64,000 nt of DNA from Pontibacter mucosus (GTDB lineage Bacteria > Bacteroidota > Bacteroidia > Cytophagales > Hymenobacteraceae): contig NZ_QBKI01000001.1 in assembly GCF_003054055.1 (NCBI RefSeq), positions 62,001 through 126,000 on the forward strand, given 5' to 3'. Shown in pieces: positions 40,305 through 49,059 of this stretch (within the stretch, counting starts at the first letter, position 1; each line of letters starts with the position of its first letter). The notes beneath the pieces are model-generated. The model was given only the letters and a program-made list of their open reading frames with translations, searched no databases and had not been told where the DNA came from. Made by a program: the position numbers and the translations under genes.

Positions 40305-40348
40305 TATAAGAACAACTTCAACCATAAACTTACGACTTAACCAATAAC

Positions 40349-41425
40349 ATGAGATTATTTCTTCAGTGGACGATTATCATTCCGGCATTGGCCTGGATCC
40401 TGTTTTTTTCCGGGCTTATCTATGACAGCAGTTTTTTTCAGGTTGTAGCTAGCGTATTGCTTATCCTAAGCGTGATGTCGGCGGTACATCACTCCGAGAT
40501 TATAGCAGAGAAAGTAGGAGAACCGTACGGCACCATCATCCTGGCCATATCCATCACCGTTATCGAGGTTTCCATTATTGTGTCCCTGATGATGTCGGAA
40601 GGGCAGGAAGCCGCCTCGCTGGCCAGGGACACCGTATACGCAGCCACGATGCTCATCCTTAACGGCATTATCGGGCTTTGCCTATTGATAGGCGGCCTGA
40701 AGCACTACGAGCAGAACTTCTCCGCGCCCTCTGTTACCATAGCCCTTATCTCGCTCGTTTCGATTGTGGTATTCACCCTGGTGTTTCCCACCTTTACGGA
40801 GAGTGTAAAGGGGTCTTACTACTCCACTCCCCAGCTTATCTTTGCCTCTATCGCCTGCCTGGTTATTTACGCCACCTTTTTGTTTGCGCAAACCAGGAGG
40901 TACCGGCAATACTTCCTGACCATCGGGCCCGATGAGAACGAAGAAGCAGCCGAGCCTATCCCTATCCCTAACAAGGTGTTCATCATGAGCCTTGCGTTTC
41001 TGATTGTCAGCCTGGGCATTGTGGTATTGCTGGCCAAAACCCTTTCGCCTACCATCGAAAGCATCATTATCAGCTACAGCCTGCCCAAATCATTAGTGGG
41101 TGTTGTGATTGCGGCCATCATTTTATTGCCCGAAGCAATCGCCGCCATTATTGCTGCCCGGAAAAACAGGCTCCAGACAAGTATAAATTTATCGCTGGGC
41201 TCTGCCCTGGCAAGTATAGGCCTGACCATTCCGAGTGTTGCGGTGGTTTGTATTATACTGGATGTGCCCGTTATCCTGGGGCTGGATATAAAGTCTATTG
41301 TGCTCCTGGGCTTGTCGGTATTTACGGTGATGCTGTCGCTGAGCAGCGGCAAGACCAATGTGGTGTACGGGGTGGTGCTGCTGATAAACCTGTTCGCTTT
41401 TATCTTCCTGATGATCTACCCTTGA
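40349..41425 (+). CDS. Calcium:proton antiporter (ChaA/CaCA family)
   Basis: This 358-residue protein has about eleven membrane helices. The two CaCA alpha repeats are present: HHSEIIAEKVGEPYGTIILA followed by ISITVIEVSII, and VGVVIAAIILLPEAIAAIIA followed by NLSLGSALASIGLTIP. These match ChaA-type Ca2+/Na+/K+:H+ antiporters. It probably extrudes Ca2+ or monovalent cations. It lies downstream of the island with normal composition. Confidence 0.9.
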   Translation: MRLFLQWTIIIPALAWILFFSGLIYDSSFFQVVASVLLILSVMSAVHHSEIIAEKVGEPYGTIILAISITVIEVSIIVSLMMSEGQEAASLARDTVYAATMLILNGIIGLCLLIGGLKHYEQNFSAPSVTIALISLVSIVVFTLVFPTFTESVKGSYYSTPQLIFASIACLVIYATFLFAQTRRYRQYFLTIGPDENEEAAEPIPIPNKVFIMSLAFLIVSLGIVVLLAKTLSPTIESIIISYSLPKSLVGVVIAAIILLPEAIAAIIAARKNRLQTSINLSLGSALASIGLTIPSVAVVCIILDVPVILGLDIKSIVLLGLSVFTVMLSLSSGKTNVVYGVVLLINLFAFIFLMIYP

Positions 41426-41549
41426 GGCAGCAGGGGCGCCGCGCGCTGTATTCTATCATCCTGAAAGGTTCTGGCTGGCAACTACAACCAACCGGCCAAA
41501 GGAAAAGGACAACAATCAGAAAGTATAAATAACCACAAACACCTACAAG

Positions 41550-41990
41550 ATGAACCCAATCGTCAGAAACATTTTAGCGGTTATAGCTGGTGTTGTAATC
41601 GGCAGCGCAGTGAACATGGCCCTTATTACGGTCAGCGGGTCGGTTATTCCTCCGCCGGAGGGTGCAGACGTTACCACCACGGAAGGCTTAAGGGCGTCCA
41701 TGCACCTGTTCCAGCCCAAGCATTTCATTTTCCCTTTCCTGGCCCATGCCCTGGGCACTTTGGCGGGGGCGTTTGTAGCTGCAGCCGTTGCCGCTAGCTA
41801 TAAGATGAGGTTTGCGTTCGGTATCGGCATATACTTCCTGGCCGGTGGAATTGCCAGCGTTTTCCTGCTCCCGTCGCCGACCTGGTATACTGTTGTGGAT
41901 TTAATTGGAGCTTATCTTCCCATGGCCTACGTAGCCGGAAAGCTGGCCGGCAGAAAAGCGAAACCAGTACCACAGGAAAGTATGGCTTAG
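41550..41990 (+). CDS. Conserved four-helix membrane protein
   Basis: This 146-residue protein has four predicted helices (about 8-26, 60-82, 90-108 and 113-130). The second is in PFLAHALGTLAGAFVAAAVA. The periplasmic loop contains PPEGADVTTTEGLRASM. Similar hypothetical proteins are common in Bacteroidota; no function is assigned. It is 124 bp after the antiporter on the same strand. Confidence 0.75.
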   Translation: MNPIVRNILAVIAGVVIGSAVNMALITVSGSVIPPPEGADVTTTEGLRASMHLFQPKHFIFPFLAHALGTLAGAFVAAAVAASYKMRFAFGIGIYFLAGGIASVFLLPSPTWYTVVDLIGAYLPMAYVAGKLAGRKAKPVPQESMA

Positions 41991-42004
41991 GGTTAAAACT
42001 GTCG

Positions 42005-43405
42005 CTATACTTTCTTTGCCTCACGTTCCTTCAGCCCCTCCTCAACCACCTTCATCCGCTTAAAGTAATCTTTGGCGGCGGCCTTCACCTTCGGCGAGAG
42101 CAGCAGGCCCGAAACCATCGTCGGGATGGCCATCATGGCGTACATGCCGTCTATCAGCGCCAGCACCGCCGTTACCGAGGCCGTTGCCCCGAAGATGATG
42201 GTCATCACATAGAAGTAGTTGTAGTAGTGCTTATACTTTGCCCCGAACAGAAAGCTGAAGCACTTGGTGCCGTAGTAGGAGTAGGAGAACAGCGACGTAA
42301 ACGCGAAGATGAGCACGCACAGCACCAGCACATAGTTGCCAACCGTTGGCATGGCTGTATTGAAGGCATGCGCGGTTATACTTACGCCGTTCTTATCCGG
42401 ATCCATCCAGGTGCCTGTAACGATAATGGCGAGGCCCGTGAGGGTGCAGACTACAATGGTATCGATAAGCGGACCCAGCATGGCTACTACGCCCTCCCGT
42501 ATCGGTTCGTCGGTTCTGGCGGCCCCGTGCATCATGTCGGCTGTGCCGATGCCGGCCTCGTTGGAGAAAGAGGCACGCCGCGCTCCGGCAATGATAATGG
42601 CCCCCACGGCACCACCCAGCACCGAGTTAGCCGTAAACGCATCCGTAAAAATCAGGGCGAAGGCGGCGGGGATACTGGAATAGTTCACGGCCATAATGTA
42701 AAGCACCGCCAGCATGTACAGTACCACCATACTGGGCACCATCCTGCCGGCCACATGCCCGATGCGCTTTATACCGCCAAAAATTACGAGCGAGGTAATG
42801 ATAACCAGCGCCACCCCAATACCCAGGTTCCAGGCAAAGGCATTATCTGTGGCAATGCCGTTCGGCACCAGCACCACCTCCCGGATTACCTGCGTGAGCT
42901 GGTTGCTGGTAAAAACAGGGAGTGTGCCGAACAGGCCGGCCACCGAGAAGAAAACCGCCAGCGGCTTCCATTTCTGCCCCAACCCATGCAGCACCACATA
43001 CATGGGACCTCCCTCGATATGCCCGTTGCTGTCGCGGCCACGGTACATTACAGACAGGGAGCAGGTAAAAAACTTGGTGGCCATGCCTACAAAGGCGCTC
43101 ACCCACATCCAGAAAAGCACACCCGGCCCGCCAATGGCAATGGCCACCGCCACACCGCTGATGTTGCCCATGCCCACCGTAGCCGCCAGCGCACTCGAGA
43201 GCGCCTCGAAGTGGTTAATATCGCCCGGGTCGTTGGGGTCGTCGTAGCGGCCCCGGATAACGTTTACTGCGTGCCCCAGGTAGCGGAACGGCAGAAAACC
43301 CGAGTAGAACATAAAGTAGAAGCCTCCGCCCATCAGCAGGATAAGCAGGGGCATGCCCCAGGCGGCATCGCTAAAGGCAACCAAAAAATCTTCTAATGCT
43401 TTCAA
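42005..43405 (-). CDS. Alanine/glycine:cation symporter (AGCS family)
   Basis: This 466-residue transporter has about eleven helices. Family landmarks: the NHFEALSSALAATVGMGNIS and GVAVAIAIGGPGVLFWMWVS segments, GGPMYVVLHGLG, and FSNEAGIGTADMMHGAARTD. It imports alanine or glycine with Na+ or H+. The start is TTG at 43403-43405: a stop lies 21-15 bases upstream in frame and no in-frame ATG is available before residue 18, so this non-ATG start looks real. Confidence 0.93.
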   Translation of the reverse strand: MKALEDFLVAFSDAAWGMPLLILLMGGGFYFMFYSGFLPFRYLGHAVNVIRGRYDDPNDPGDINHFEALSSALAATVGMGNISGVAVAIAIGGPGVLFWMWVSAFVGMATKFFTCSLSVMYRGRDSNGHIEGGPMYVVLHGLGQKWKPLAVFFSVAGLFGTLPVFTSNQLTQVIREVVLVPNGIATDNAFAWNLGIGVALVIITSLVIFGGIKRIGHVAGRMVPSMVVLYMLAVLYIMAVNYSSIPAAFALIFTDAFTANSVLGGAVGAIIIAGARRASFSNEAGIGTADMMHGAARTDEPIREGVVAMLGPLIDTIVVCTLTGLAIIVTGTWMDPDKNGVSITAHAFNTAMPTVGNYVLVLCVLIFAFTSLFSYSYYGTKCFSFLFGAKYKHYYNYFYVMTIIFGATASVTAVLALIDGMYAMMAIPTMVSGLLLSPKVKAAAKDYFKRMKVVEEGLKEREAKKV

Positions 43406-43550
43406 ATGGATGTATCTTTAGATTCCAAAATACAAATTTTGCGGCATAATCAAACACCTGTGCCACGCATACTTTTAAGCCAGAGAATGATAACTCTTCT
43501 GGAAAAACCACTGTATCTGCAAACGAACACAAGCTATACTTAACCGCCAC

Positions 43551-44144
43551 ATGCCCGCACCTCATCTTCAGCAACCGCCCCTACCCGATGCCGAGGTATA
43601 CTTTATACCCCACTTTATACCTGCCCCGGAAGGCGATGTATACTTTGAGCGGCTGATGCAGGAGGTAAACTGGCAGCAGGAAAGTATAAAACTGTTTGGC
43701 CGCCAGCAGCCCATGCCCCGCCTCACGGCCTGGTACGGCGACAAAGCTTATACTTACTCAGGGCTGGAGAACAAGCCGCAACCCTGGCTACCGGTGCTGC
43801 TGGAACTGAGGGAGAAAGTGGAGCAGGCCAGCGGCCAGAAGTATAACAGTGTGCTGCTCAACCTCTACCGCACCGGCCAGGACAGCATGGGCTGGCACGC
43901 CGACGATGAGCCCGAGCTGGGCCCTCAGCCAAGTATAGCCAGCCTCAGTTTTGGTGGCGAACGCCGCTTCGCCTTTAAGCACCGCACCCGCAAAGACCTC
44001 AAACCCGCACCGCTTATACTTTCCCACGGCAGTTTGCTGCTCATGCAGGGACCCACACAGCACCACTGGCTCCACCACGTCCCTAAAACCGCCAGAGCCG
44101 TACAACCTCGCATCAACCTCACGTTCCGCTTCGTGAAAGGCTAG
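43551..44144 (+). CDS. Alpha-ketoglutarate-dependent dioxygenase AlkB-like
   Basis: This 197-residue protein has the 2OG-Fe(II) signature: MGWHADDEPELG (H-x-D), the distal His in GPTQHHWLHHVPK, and the 2-oxoglutarate Arg in RINLTFR. The nucleotide-recognition lid (RQQPMPRLTAWYGD) is AlkB/ALKBH-like. It repairs alkylated bases. The gene is rich in the TATACTT/AAGTATA word (at least six copies in 600 bp). Confidence 0.92.
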   Translation: MPAPHLQQPPLPDAEVYFIPHFIPAPEGDVYFERLMQEVNWQQESIKLFGRQQPMPRLTAWYGDKAYTYSGLENKPQPWLPVLLELREKVEQASGQKYNSVLLNLYRTGQDSMGWHADDEPELGPQPSIASLSFGGERRFAFKHRTRKDLKPAPLILSHGSLLLMQGPTQHHWLHHVPKTARAVQPRINLTFRFVKG

Positions 44145-44210
44145 TTTGCTTGCCAATGCGGTCCGGAAAACGTTATTTTACAGTACTAAGAGGCTTTGCC
44201 CGGATATACT

Positions 44211-45599
44211 ATGACCGAGAAAAAGAACATCGCCATCATGGGAGCTGGTTTGGTTGGCTCGCTGCTGTCTTTATACCTGGCCAAGCGCGGCCATAAAGTA
44301 GACCTGTACGAGCGGCGGCCCGACCTGCGGAAGACCCTGATAGATGGCGGCCGTTCGATTAACCTGGCCCTAAGCGACCGCGGCTGGCGCGCCCTGCGGG
44401 GCATTGGCGTAGAGGAGGCGGTGCGCCAGGTAGCCATCCCGATGCATGGGCGCATGATGCACGACGAGCAGGGCAACCTCACCTTCCAACCCTACGGCAA
44501 AGAGGGGCAGTCCATTTACTCGGTCTCCAGAAGCGGGCTCAATGCCGCCCTGATGAACGTGTCGGAGCCAAATCCCAACATCACCTACCACTTCAGCCGC
44601 CAGGCCACCGACGTATACCTGCCCACCAACGAGGTGCAGCTGCGCAACCTGGAAACCGGAAGTATGGAGACCGTGCAACCGGATTTGCTTTTCGGGGCCG
44701 ACGGAGCCTTCTCGGTGGTACGCGGGGCCATGCAGAAAACGGAGCGGTTTAACTACGAGCAATCCTTCCTGGAGTATGGCTACAAGGAGCTTTCCATACC
44801 GGCCACGGCCGAGGGGGGCTGGGCCATCGAGAAAAACGCGCTGCACATCTGGCCCCGTGGTAAATTTATGATGATTGCGCTGCCCAACATAGACGGCAGC
44901 TTTACCTGTACCCTGTTCTTCCCCTACGAGGGCGAGCAGTCTTTTGCCGCCATTAAAAACGAGGGCGATTTACTAGCCTTCTTTCAGGAGGTTTTCCCCG
45001 ATGCGCTGCCGCTTATGCCAACACTGGCCCAGGACTACTTTACCAACCCGATTGGCACGCTGGTAACGGTAAAGTGCTTCCCGTGGAGCTACGGAGGCAA
45101 AGCGCTGCTGATTGGGGATGCCTGCCATGCGGTGGTGCCATTCTACGGACAGGGCATGAACGCGGGTTTTGAGGATATCACGGTGCTGGACCAGATGCTG
45201 GATACGTTTGACGGAAACTGGGAGGCGCTGTTCAAGGCCTTTGAGCGCCGCCGCAAACCCGACGCCGACGCCATTGCCGACCTGGCCGTGATGAACTTCA
45301 TCGAGATGCGCGACAAGGTGGCCGACCCGCGGTTCCTACTCCGCAAAAAGATAGAGGCCAGAATCTCGGCCCAATACCCGGACGTCTGGCTCCCGCTATA
45401 CTCCATGGTTACCTTTACCGATCTGCCCTACTCCTACGCCCTCGGAACGGGGCAAATGCAGGATGAGATCATGCAAAAGGTGATGAAGCACATCCAGCGC
45501 ATAGAAGACTACGACAAGCCGGAGGTGCAGCAACTGCTGGAGCGGCAGCTTATCCAGAAAGGCAAGCTGAAGAAGTACAGCGCCGAAACAAAAGTATAA
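44211..45599 (+). CDS. kmo: Kynurenine 3-monooxygenase
   Basis: I start at ATG 44211 (MTEKKNIAIMGAGLVGSLLS), since the upstream start at 44196 adds five residues without support. The FAD-binding GxGxxG, the RSINLALSDRGW segment, the GADGAFSVVRGAMQ motif and GDACHAVVPFYGQGMNAGFE (FAD ribityl contact) are typical of KMO. Two C-terminal helices replace a membrane anchor. It hydroxylates L-kynurenine to 3-hydroxykynurenine using NADPH and O2. It belongs functionally with kynU, HAAO and ACMSD. Confidence 0.95.
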   Translation: MTEKKNIAIMGAGLVGSLLSLYLAKRGHKVDLYERRPDLRKTLIDGGRSINLALSDRGWRALRGIGVEEAVRQVAIPMHGRMMHDEQGNLTFQPYGKEGQSIYSVSRSGLNAALMNVSEPNPNITYHFSRQATDVYLPTNEVQLRNLETGSMETVQPDLLFGADGAFSVVRGAMQKTERFNYEQSFLEYGYKELSIPATAEGGWAIEKNALHIWPRGKFMMIALPNIDGSFTCTLFFPYEGEQSFAAIKNEGDLLAFFQEVFPDALPLMPTLAQDYFTNPIGTLVTVKCFPWSYGGKALLIGDACHAVVPFYGQGMNAGFEDITVLDQMLDTFDGNWEALFKAFERRRKPDADAIADLAVMNFIEMRDKVADPRFLLRKKIEARISAQYPDVWLPLYSMVTFTDLPYSYALGTGQMQDEIMQKVMKHIQRIEDYDKPEVQQLLERQLIQKGKLKKYSAETKV

Positions 45600-45606
45600 G
45601 CGGGCA

Positions 45607-45661
45607 TAAAAAAGCGCAGGTTTATACGTTGGCCCTACTTAAGGAAAGTATAAACCTGCGC
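45607..45661 (-). terminator. Strong hairpin terminator near kmo and the barrel fragment
   Basis: A perfect 14-bp stem (GCGCAGGTTTATAC / GTATAAACCTGCGC) encloses 20 bp. On the minus strand it is followed by TTTTTTATG, so it most likely served the barrel gene whose end remains at 45673. Confidence 0.75.
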
Positions 45662-45672
45662 CGTGACTTTGC

Positions 45673-45861
45673 CTAGAAGTAATACCCGGTGGTGAAAGAA
45701 ATGGTATTGGTGCTGGAACTGAGGTAAGAGCTCAGGGCATTTACACGCTCATGGCTGTGGATATCGAGCCCATACTCATATCGTATCTCAGCCGACAGCT
45801 TGAGAAGTATAAATTTATCTCGTAGGATAGCTTCCTCACAATTTACAGGTTTGCTAATAAT
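45673..45861 (-). pseudogene. C-terminal remnant of an outer-membrane beta-barrel protein
   Basis: On the minus strand 62 codons end in TAG and read LKLSAEIRYEYGLDIHSHER then VNALSSYLSSSTNTISFTTG and YYF. Alternating residues and a terminal Phe are typical of the last strands of an outer-membrane barrel. A stop codon lies just upstream and no start fits. The remnant keeps a terminator directly downstream, suggesting a once functional gene cut off by deletion. Confidence 0.5.
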
Positions 45862-45997
45862 CTAAAAATACCTGCTGCGTAGCCCTATCCCCGCAAAACT
45901 ATATACCGGCCTGTTAAGTATAATCCTCTATTAGCCTACCGCTTACCAGACTTATTTTCTTATTCATTCACACCTTAAAACTTTAAACCCGAATTTT
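45862..45997. other. Intergenic region upstream of the DUF4168 gene
   Basis: No gene seen. A TATA-rich segment (CAAAACTATATACC) may include promoter elements for the DUF4168 gene. Confidence 0.35.
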
Positions 45998-46552
45998 ATG
46001 AGCATCTTCAATAAAAAACTAAGAGGAATTACTGTTGCCATACTTTTGCTGGGCATCTGCGCTGTTACAGAAACGGCCGTGGCGCAGAAAAAAGACAAAA
46101 AGCAGAAAGAGCCGCAACAGACAGATGCTGCCGTACAGACACCGCAACCGGAGCCCGGCCAGCAGGCAGCCACCACCTTCTCTGACCAGGACCTGCAGCA
46201 GTTTGCCGATGCCAGCGCCCGTTTGATAGCCGTGCACCAGGAGGGCGAGCAAACCATGATGAACATCCTGCAGGAGGAAAAACTGAGCGTGGAGAAATTT
46301 AACGAAATGGCCAAGGCGCACCAGGAGCAGAAGCTAACCGAGGTGCAAGCCACACCTGAGGAAATGGCCGCCTTTAACAAGGCCGCCCAGCGGATGGTGG
46401 AGATGCAGCCCGCCTTCCAGAAAGACCTGGAAGAGGCCATTCAGCAGGACGGCATGACGCTGGAGAAGTTTGAGCAGATTATGCTGGCCTACCGCCAGGA
46501 CCAGTCCATTCAGCAGCGTGTGGACCTGCTGATGCAGGAAAAACAAAAATAA
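45998..46552 (+). CDS. DUF4168-like secreted protein
   Basis: This 184-residue protein has a signal peptide (about 1-29, ending AVAQ), a Lys/Gln/Pro linker and a helical domain that begins FSDQDLQQFADASARLIAVH and contains FNKAAQRMVEMQPAFQKDLE. This is the DUF4168 pattern, a periplasmic helical domain of unknown role. It is followed at once by a perfect palindromic terminator. Confidence 0.75.
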   Translation: MSIFNKKLRGITVAILLLGICAVTETAVAQKKDKKQKEPQQTDAAVQTPQPEPGQQAATTFSDQDLQQFADASARLIAVHQEGEQTMMNILQEEKLSVEKFNEMAKAHQEQKLTEVQATPEEMAAFNKAAQRMVEMQPAFQKDLEEAIQQDGMTLEKFEQIMLAYRQDQSIQQRVDLLMQEKQK

Positions 46553-46560
46553 CCGCAGCA

Positions 46561-46614
46561 TCAAGTATAAAAAAGCCCCGCCAGCAAATACTGGCGGGGC
46601 TTTTTTATACTTGA
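46561..46614. terminator. Perfect 24-bp palindromic bidirectional terminator carrying the heptamer
   Basis: The two arms are exact complements over 24 bp and enclose a six-base loop. From outside in, each arm has TCAAGTATA, a run of A (or T), and GCCCCGCCAG. It ends both the DUF4168 transcript and the converging transcript at 46621. Each arm starts with the over-represented word AAGTATA. Confidence 0.92.
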
Positions 46615-46620
46615 TATTCC

Positions 46621-48189
46621 TTACTCCTGCACCTGGGGCTGCTCCTGGGCTTTTTGCCCGTGGGCAAACTCCACAATGCGGAAGGTGCGGGCCTTGCGGT
46701 CGTAGTAGCCGTAGTGCAGCTTGTTGCCGTAGCGGTACACGGTCTGGAACTCGGGCTCCGGCTTCAGGTTGCGCTCATATTCCTCCACGCGCTCCTGCAG
46801 CACTTCTACCTCGCCCTCCTGCTCTACTTTTGCCAGGCTGTTGGCGTCCAGCACCGTGTGGAAGTAGGTACTAATGCCAGGGCCTACCGGTCCGCTGTAC
46901 CCATACCCAAACGGATCGTAGAAGTAGCGGCTGTAGTACGGCGAGTTCAGGTAATAGCTCGGGATGTTGTAAGCCGGCGTCCAGCGGCCCGGGATGAGCA
47001 TAAACCCGCGCGAGGTACGCACATACCTATCGGGGGTGCGCACCATGCGGCTGCGGTCGTTGCGGTTAACCCGCTCGGTGGGCGCCTTATAGGAACCAAT
47101 GGTCAGTTGCAGCGTGCTGTCGCTGTAGGTATCCACGGTGATGGCCGGTATGCCGCTTGCCAGGTTGCGCATGGCCTTGTCTTCCTTCTCTATCACCTCG
47201 TAGCCAGACGAGAACAAACCGCCCGCCCCGCGCTGGTACACTGGCGTAGAGGCCAGGGCCAGTTTCTCCTTATCTGTGAACGTATACTCCTTCACGGGCT
47301 GCAGCGTGTTAAAGTCATAGGCCGTCAGCTTCAGCTTGTCCTTCTCCAAGTTCAGGCGGAAGAGCTTGTCCTGGTGCAGGAAAGAGTTGAAAGCGGGCGT
47401 GTTGCGCTGCGCAATGGCCGGCAGGGTGCGGTACTCTGTCTTCCCGGTATTCCAGTCCAGCGTCAGGATCTCGGTGGTAGCCTCCTTCGAGGACTTGCCC
47501 CGTAACTGGTAACCATCAAAGACCATGTGCAGCTTGTCGCCGCGGGAGTAGATCTTGCTGCGGTGATGGCCGGTATACACGTTTCGCTCCAGGTTGGGGT
47601 GCACATAGATCAGCCCTGACTCACGTGCGTAGCGGTCGCGGGTGCGGGGCATCTGCTCCGGCTTAAACAGCCTGTAATCCATGGTGGCCACGCTGTACTC
47701 TGAGTCGCGGTACAGGTGCAGGTTGCTGTCCTTGTCGGTGTAGAGCATGTAAAAGTGGTCGTCATCGCCGAAGCCTCCCACAAAGTTCACGTTCCGCTCC
47801 AGCTTCAGCTGCACGTCCTGTAAGCTACGGAAGGCACCGGTGTGGCGGTTAATGGCAAACGGGCGCACGTACTCCCGACGGCCGTTAGTATAGCGGCTGT
47901 AGAAGATAAACTCATCGTCGGTTACGCGGGTGCCCATTATCTGCGGGTCTTTGGAGCTGCGGTACGGAATCTCGTGCTGCGCCAGCTTTTCGCCCGTCGG
48001 GGAGATCATGGCAAAGTTCAGGTTGCCGCCTTGGTAGAAGTATACTACCACATTGCCCTCATCGTCTGCCACAGAGACCAGGTCCTCGGCGCGGTTCATG
48101 GGCAGTTCTATATGGGCAAACTCTTTCTGGGCATGCGCCGCCGTGGCAAACGCACCGATAAAGAGTAAGCTAAACAGTAATTTACGCAT
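46621..48189 (-). CDS. Secreted protein of unknown function, 522 residues
   Basis: A signal peptide (about 1-20, ending AAHAQ) is followed by a repetitive beta-rich region with periodic LxxYDxxT-type strands, perhaps a beta-propeller (EILTLDWNTGKTEYRTLPAI, KLKLTAYDFNTLQPVKEYTF). A Tyr/Gly/Pro-rich segment follows (YYLNSPYYSRYFYDPFGYGY) and a charged C-terminus. I do not recognise the family. The FYDP stretch recalls the lipoprotein at 61175-62458. It is monocistronic. Confidence 0.65.
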   Translation of the reverse strand: MRKLLFSLLFIGAFATAAHAQKEFAHIELPMNRAEDLVSVADDEGNVVVYFYQGGNLNFAMISPTGEKLAQHEIPYRSSKDPQIMGTRVTDDEFIFYSRYTNGRREYVRPFAINRHTGAFRSLQDVQLKLERNVNFVGGFGDDDHFYMLYTDKDSNLHLYRDSEYSVATMDYRLFKPEQMPRTRDRYARESGLIYVHPNLERNVYTGHHRSKIYSRGDKLHMVFDGYQLRGKSSKEATTEILTLDWNTGKTEYRTLPAIAQRNTPAFNSFLHQDKLFRLNLEKDKLKLTAYDFNTLQPVKEYTFTDKEKLALASTPVYQRGAGGLFSSGYEVIEKEDKAMRNLASGIPAITVDTYSDSTLQLTIGSYKAPTERVNRNDRSRMVRTPDRYVRTSRGFMLIPGRWTPAYNIPSYYLNSPYYSRYFYDPFGYGYSGPVGPGISTYFHTVLDANSLAKVEQEGEVEVLQERVEEYERNLKPEPEFQTVYRYGNKLHYGYYDRKARTFRIVEFAHGQKAQEQPQVQE

Positions 48190-48359
48190 AGTAAAAGGTT
48201 GAATTTTATACTTTTAGAACGAGCAAATATTTAGCCAAAGTATAAAATAAAACAGGCAAAGCCATAGGTTTTGCAGGATAAACCCAGGCTTCTTCCAAAC
48301 AGTCTAAGCAAGGTGGTTTTTGCAGCCTCTGGCTCAAAGAACCTGTACTTTATACTTTA

Positions 48360-49020
48360 GTTATACTTTGGTTTATACCTCCATAGCCGCCACATCCTGT
48401 AACTTGACACAAGCTATACTTTCAAACCACGGCTGTTCCTCTAGTTCACACTAACCTATCGTTGCATCTCTAACTTGGCTCCCTCCCAGGCCGGGAGGCC
48501 TCGCCTTCGGGCATCGCGCGGTGTGTCTGAAGCTGCTCCTCGCTCCGCTGCGGGCTGCCCTGGCGGGCACCGCAACATCCACAAGGCGCTCAACCCAAAG
48601 GCTGGGAACAGAATCGATAGCTCCTGCTAATGCAACGTGAACCAAAGTGTCCCCTTGAGGACAAGTGAGAACTGGAGTTCGAAACTTGCGAGCAACGCTC
48701 AGGAGGGGTGTAATCGGGTGCAAAGACAAAAATGAAATTAATGTAACAGCCGCTGCCATTTCTGTCATCTCGACCTTTGGGAGAGATCTAACTAGAACTC
48801 CGGATAGATCTCTCGCGCTGCTCGAGATGACACAGTAAGTAACAAGTATAATTCCTCTCTTGAGAGGGGCCAAGGGTGGGTTTATACTTGTAGGGACAGG
48901 TCGCGACCTGTTCGCGCGAGAAAGACAGCTATAAAACTTATACTTCAGCCAAAGCAATGACAGAACTCCCCGCCTTAGCCAAGGAGGGGCTAGGGGTGGT
49001 TGGACCCGGTCCTGCAAGTA
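48360..49020 (+). repeat. Dispersed modular repeat, copy 3
   Basis: Same orientation and order as copies 1 and 2 but more diverged in the middle, with a segment TCTGAAGCTGCTCCTCGCTC replacing the CCTTGCCTCGCTCGCG part. Conserved words: CAGGCCGGGAGGCCTCGCC, GGCGCTCAACCCAAAGGCTG, GTCCCCTTGAGGACAAGTGA, CTTGCGAGCAACGCTC and CTCCCCGCCTTAGCCAAGG. About 170 bp of extra sequence, including GATAGATCTCTCGC inverted words, is inserted before the last module. It fills the space between two minus-strand genes. Confidence 0.8.
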
Positions 49021-49059
49021 TAACTCTTAAAACAGGGCAGTCCCTTAAGAAATATAGAC

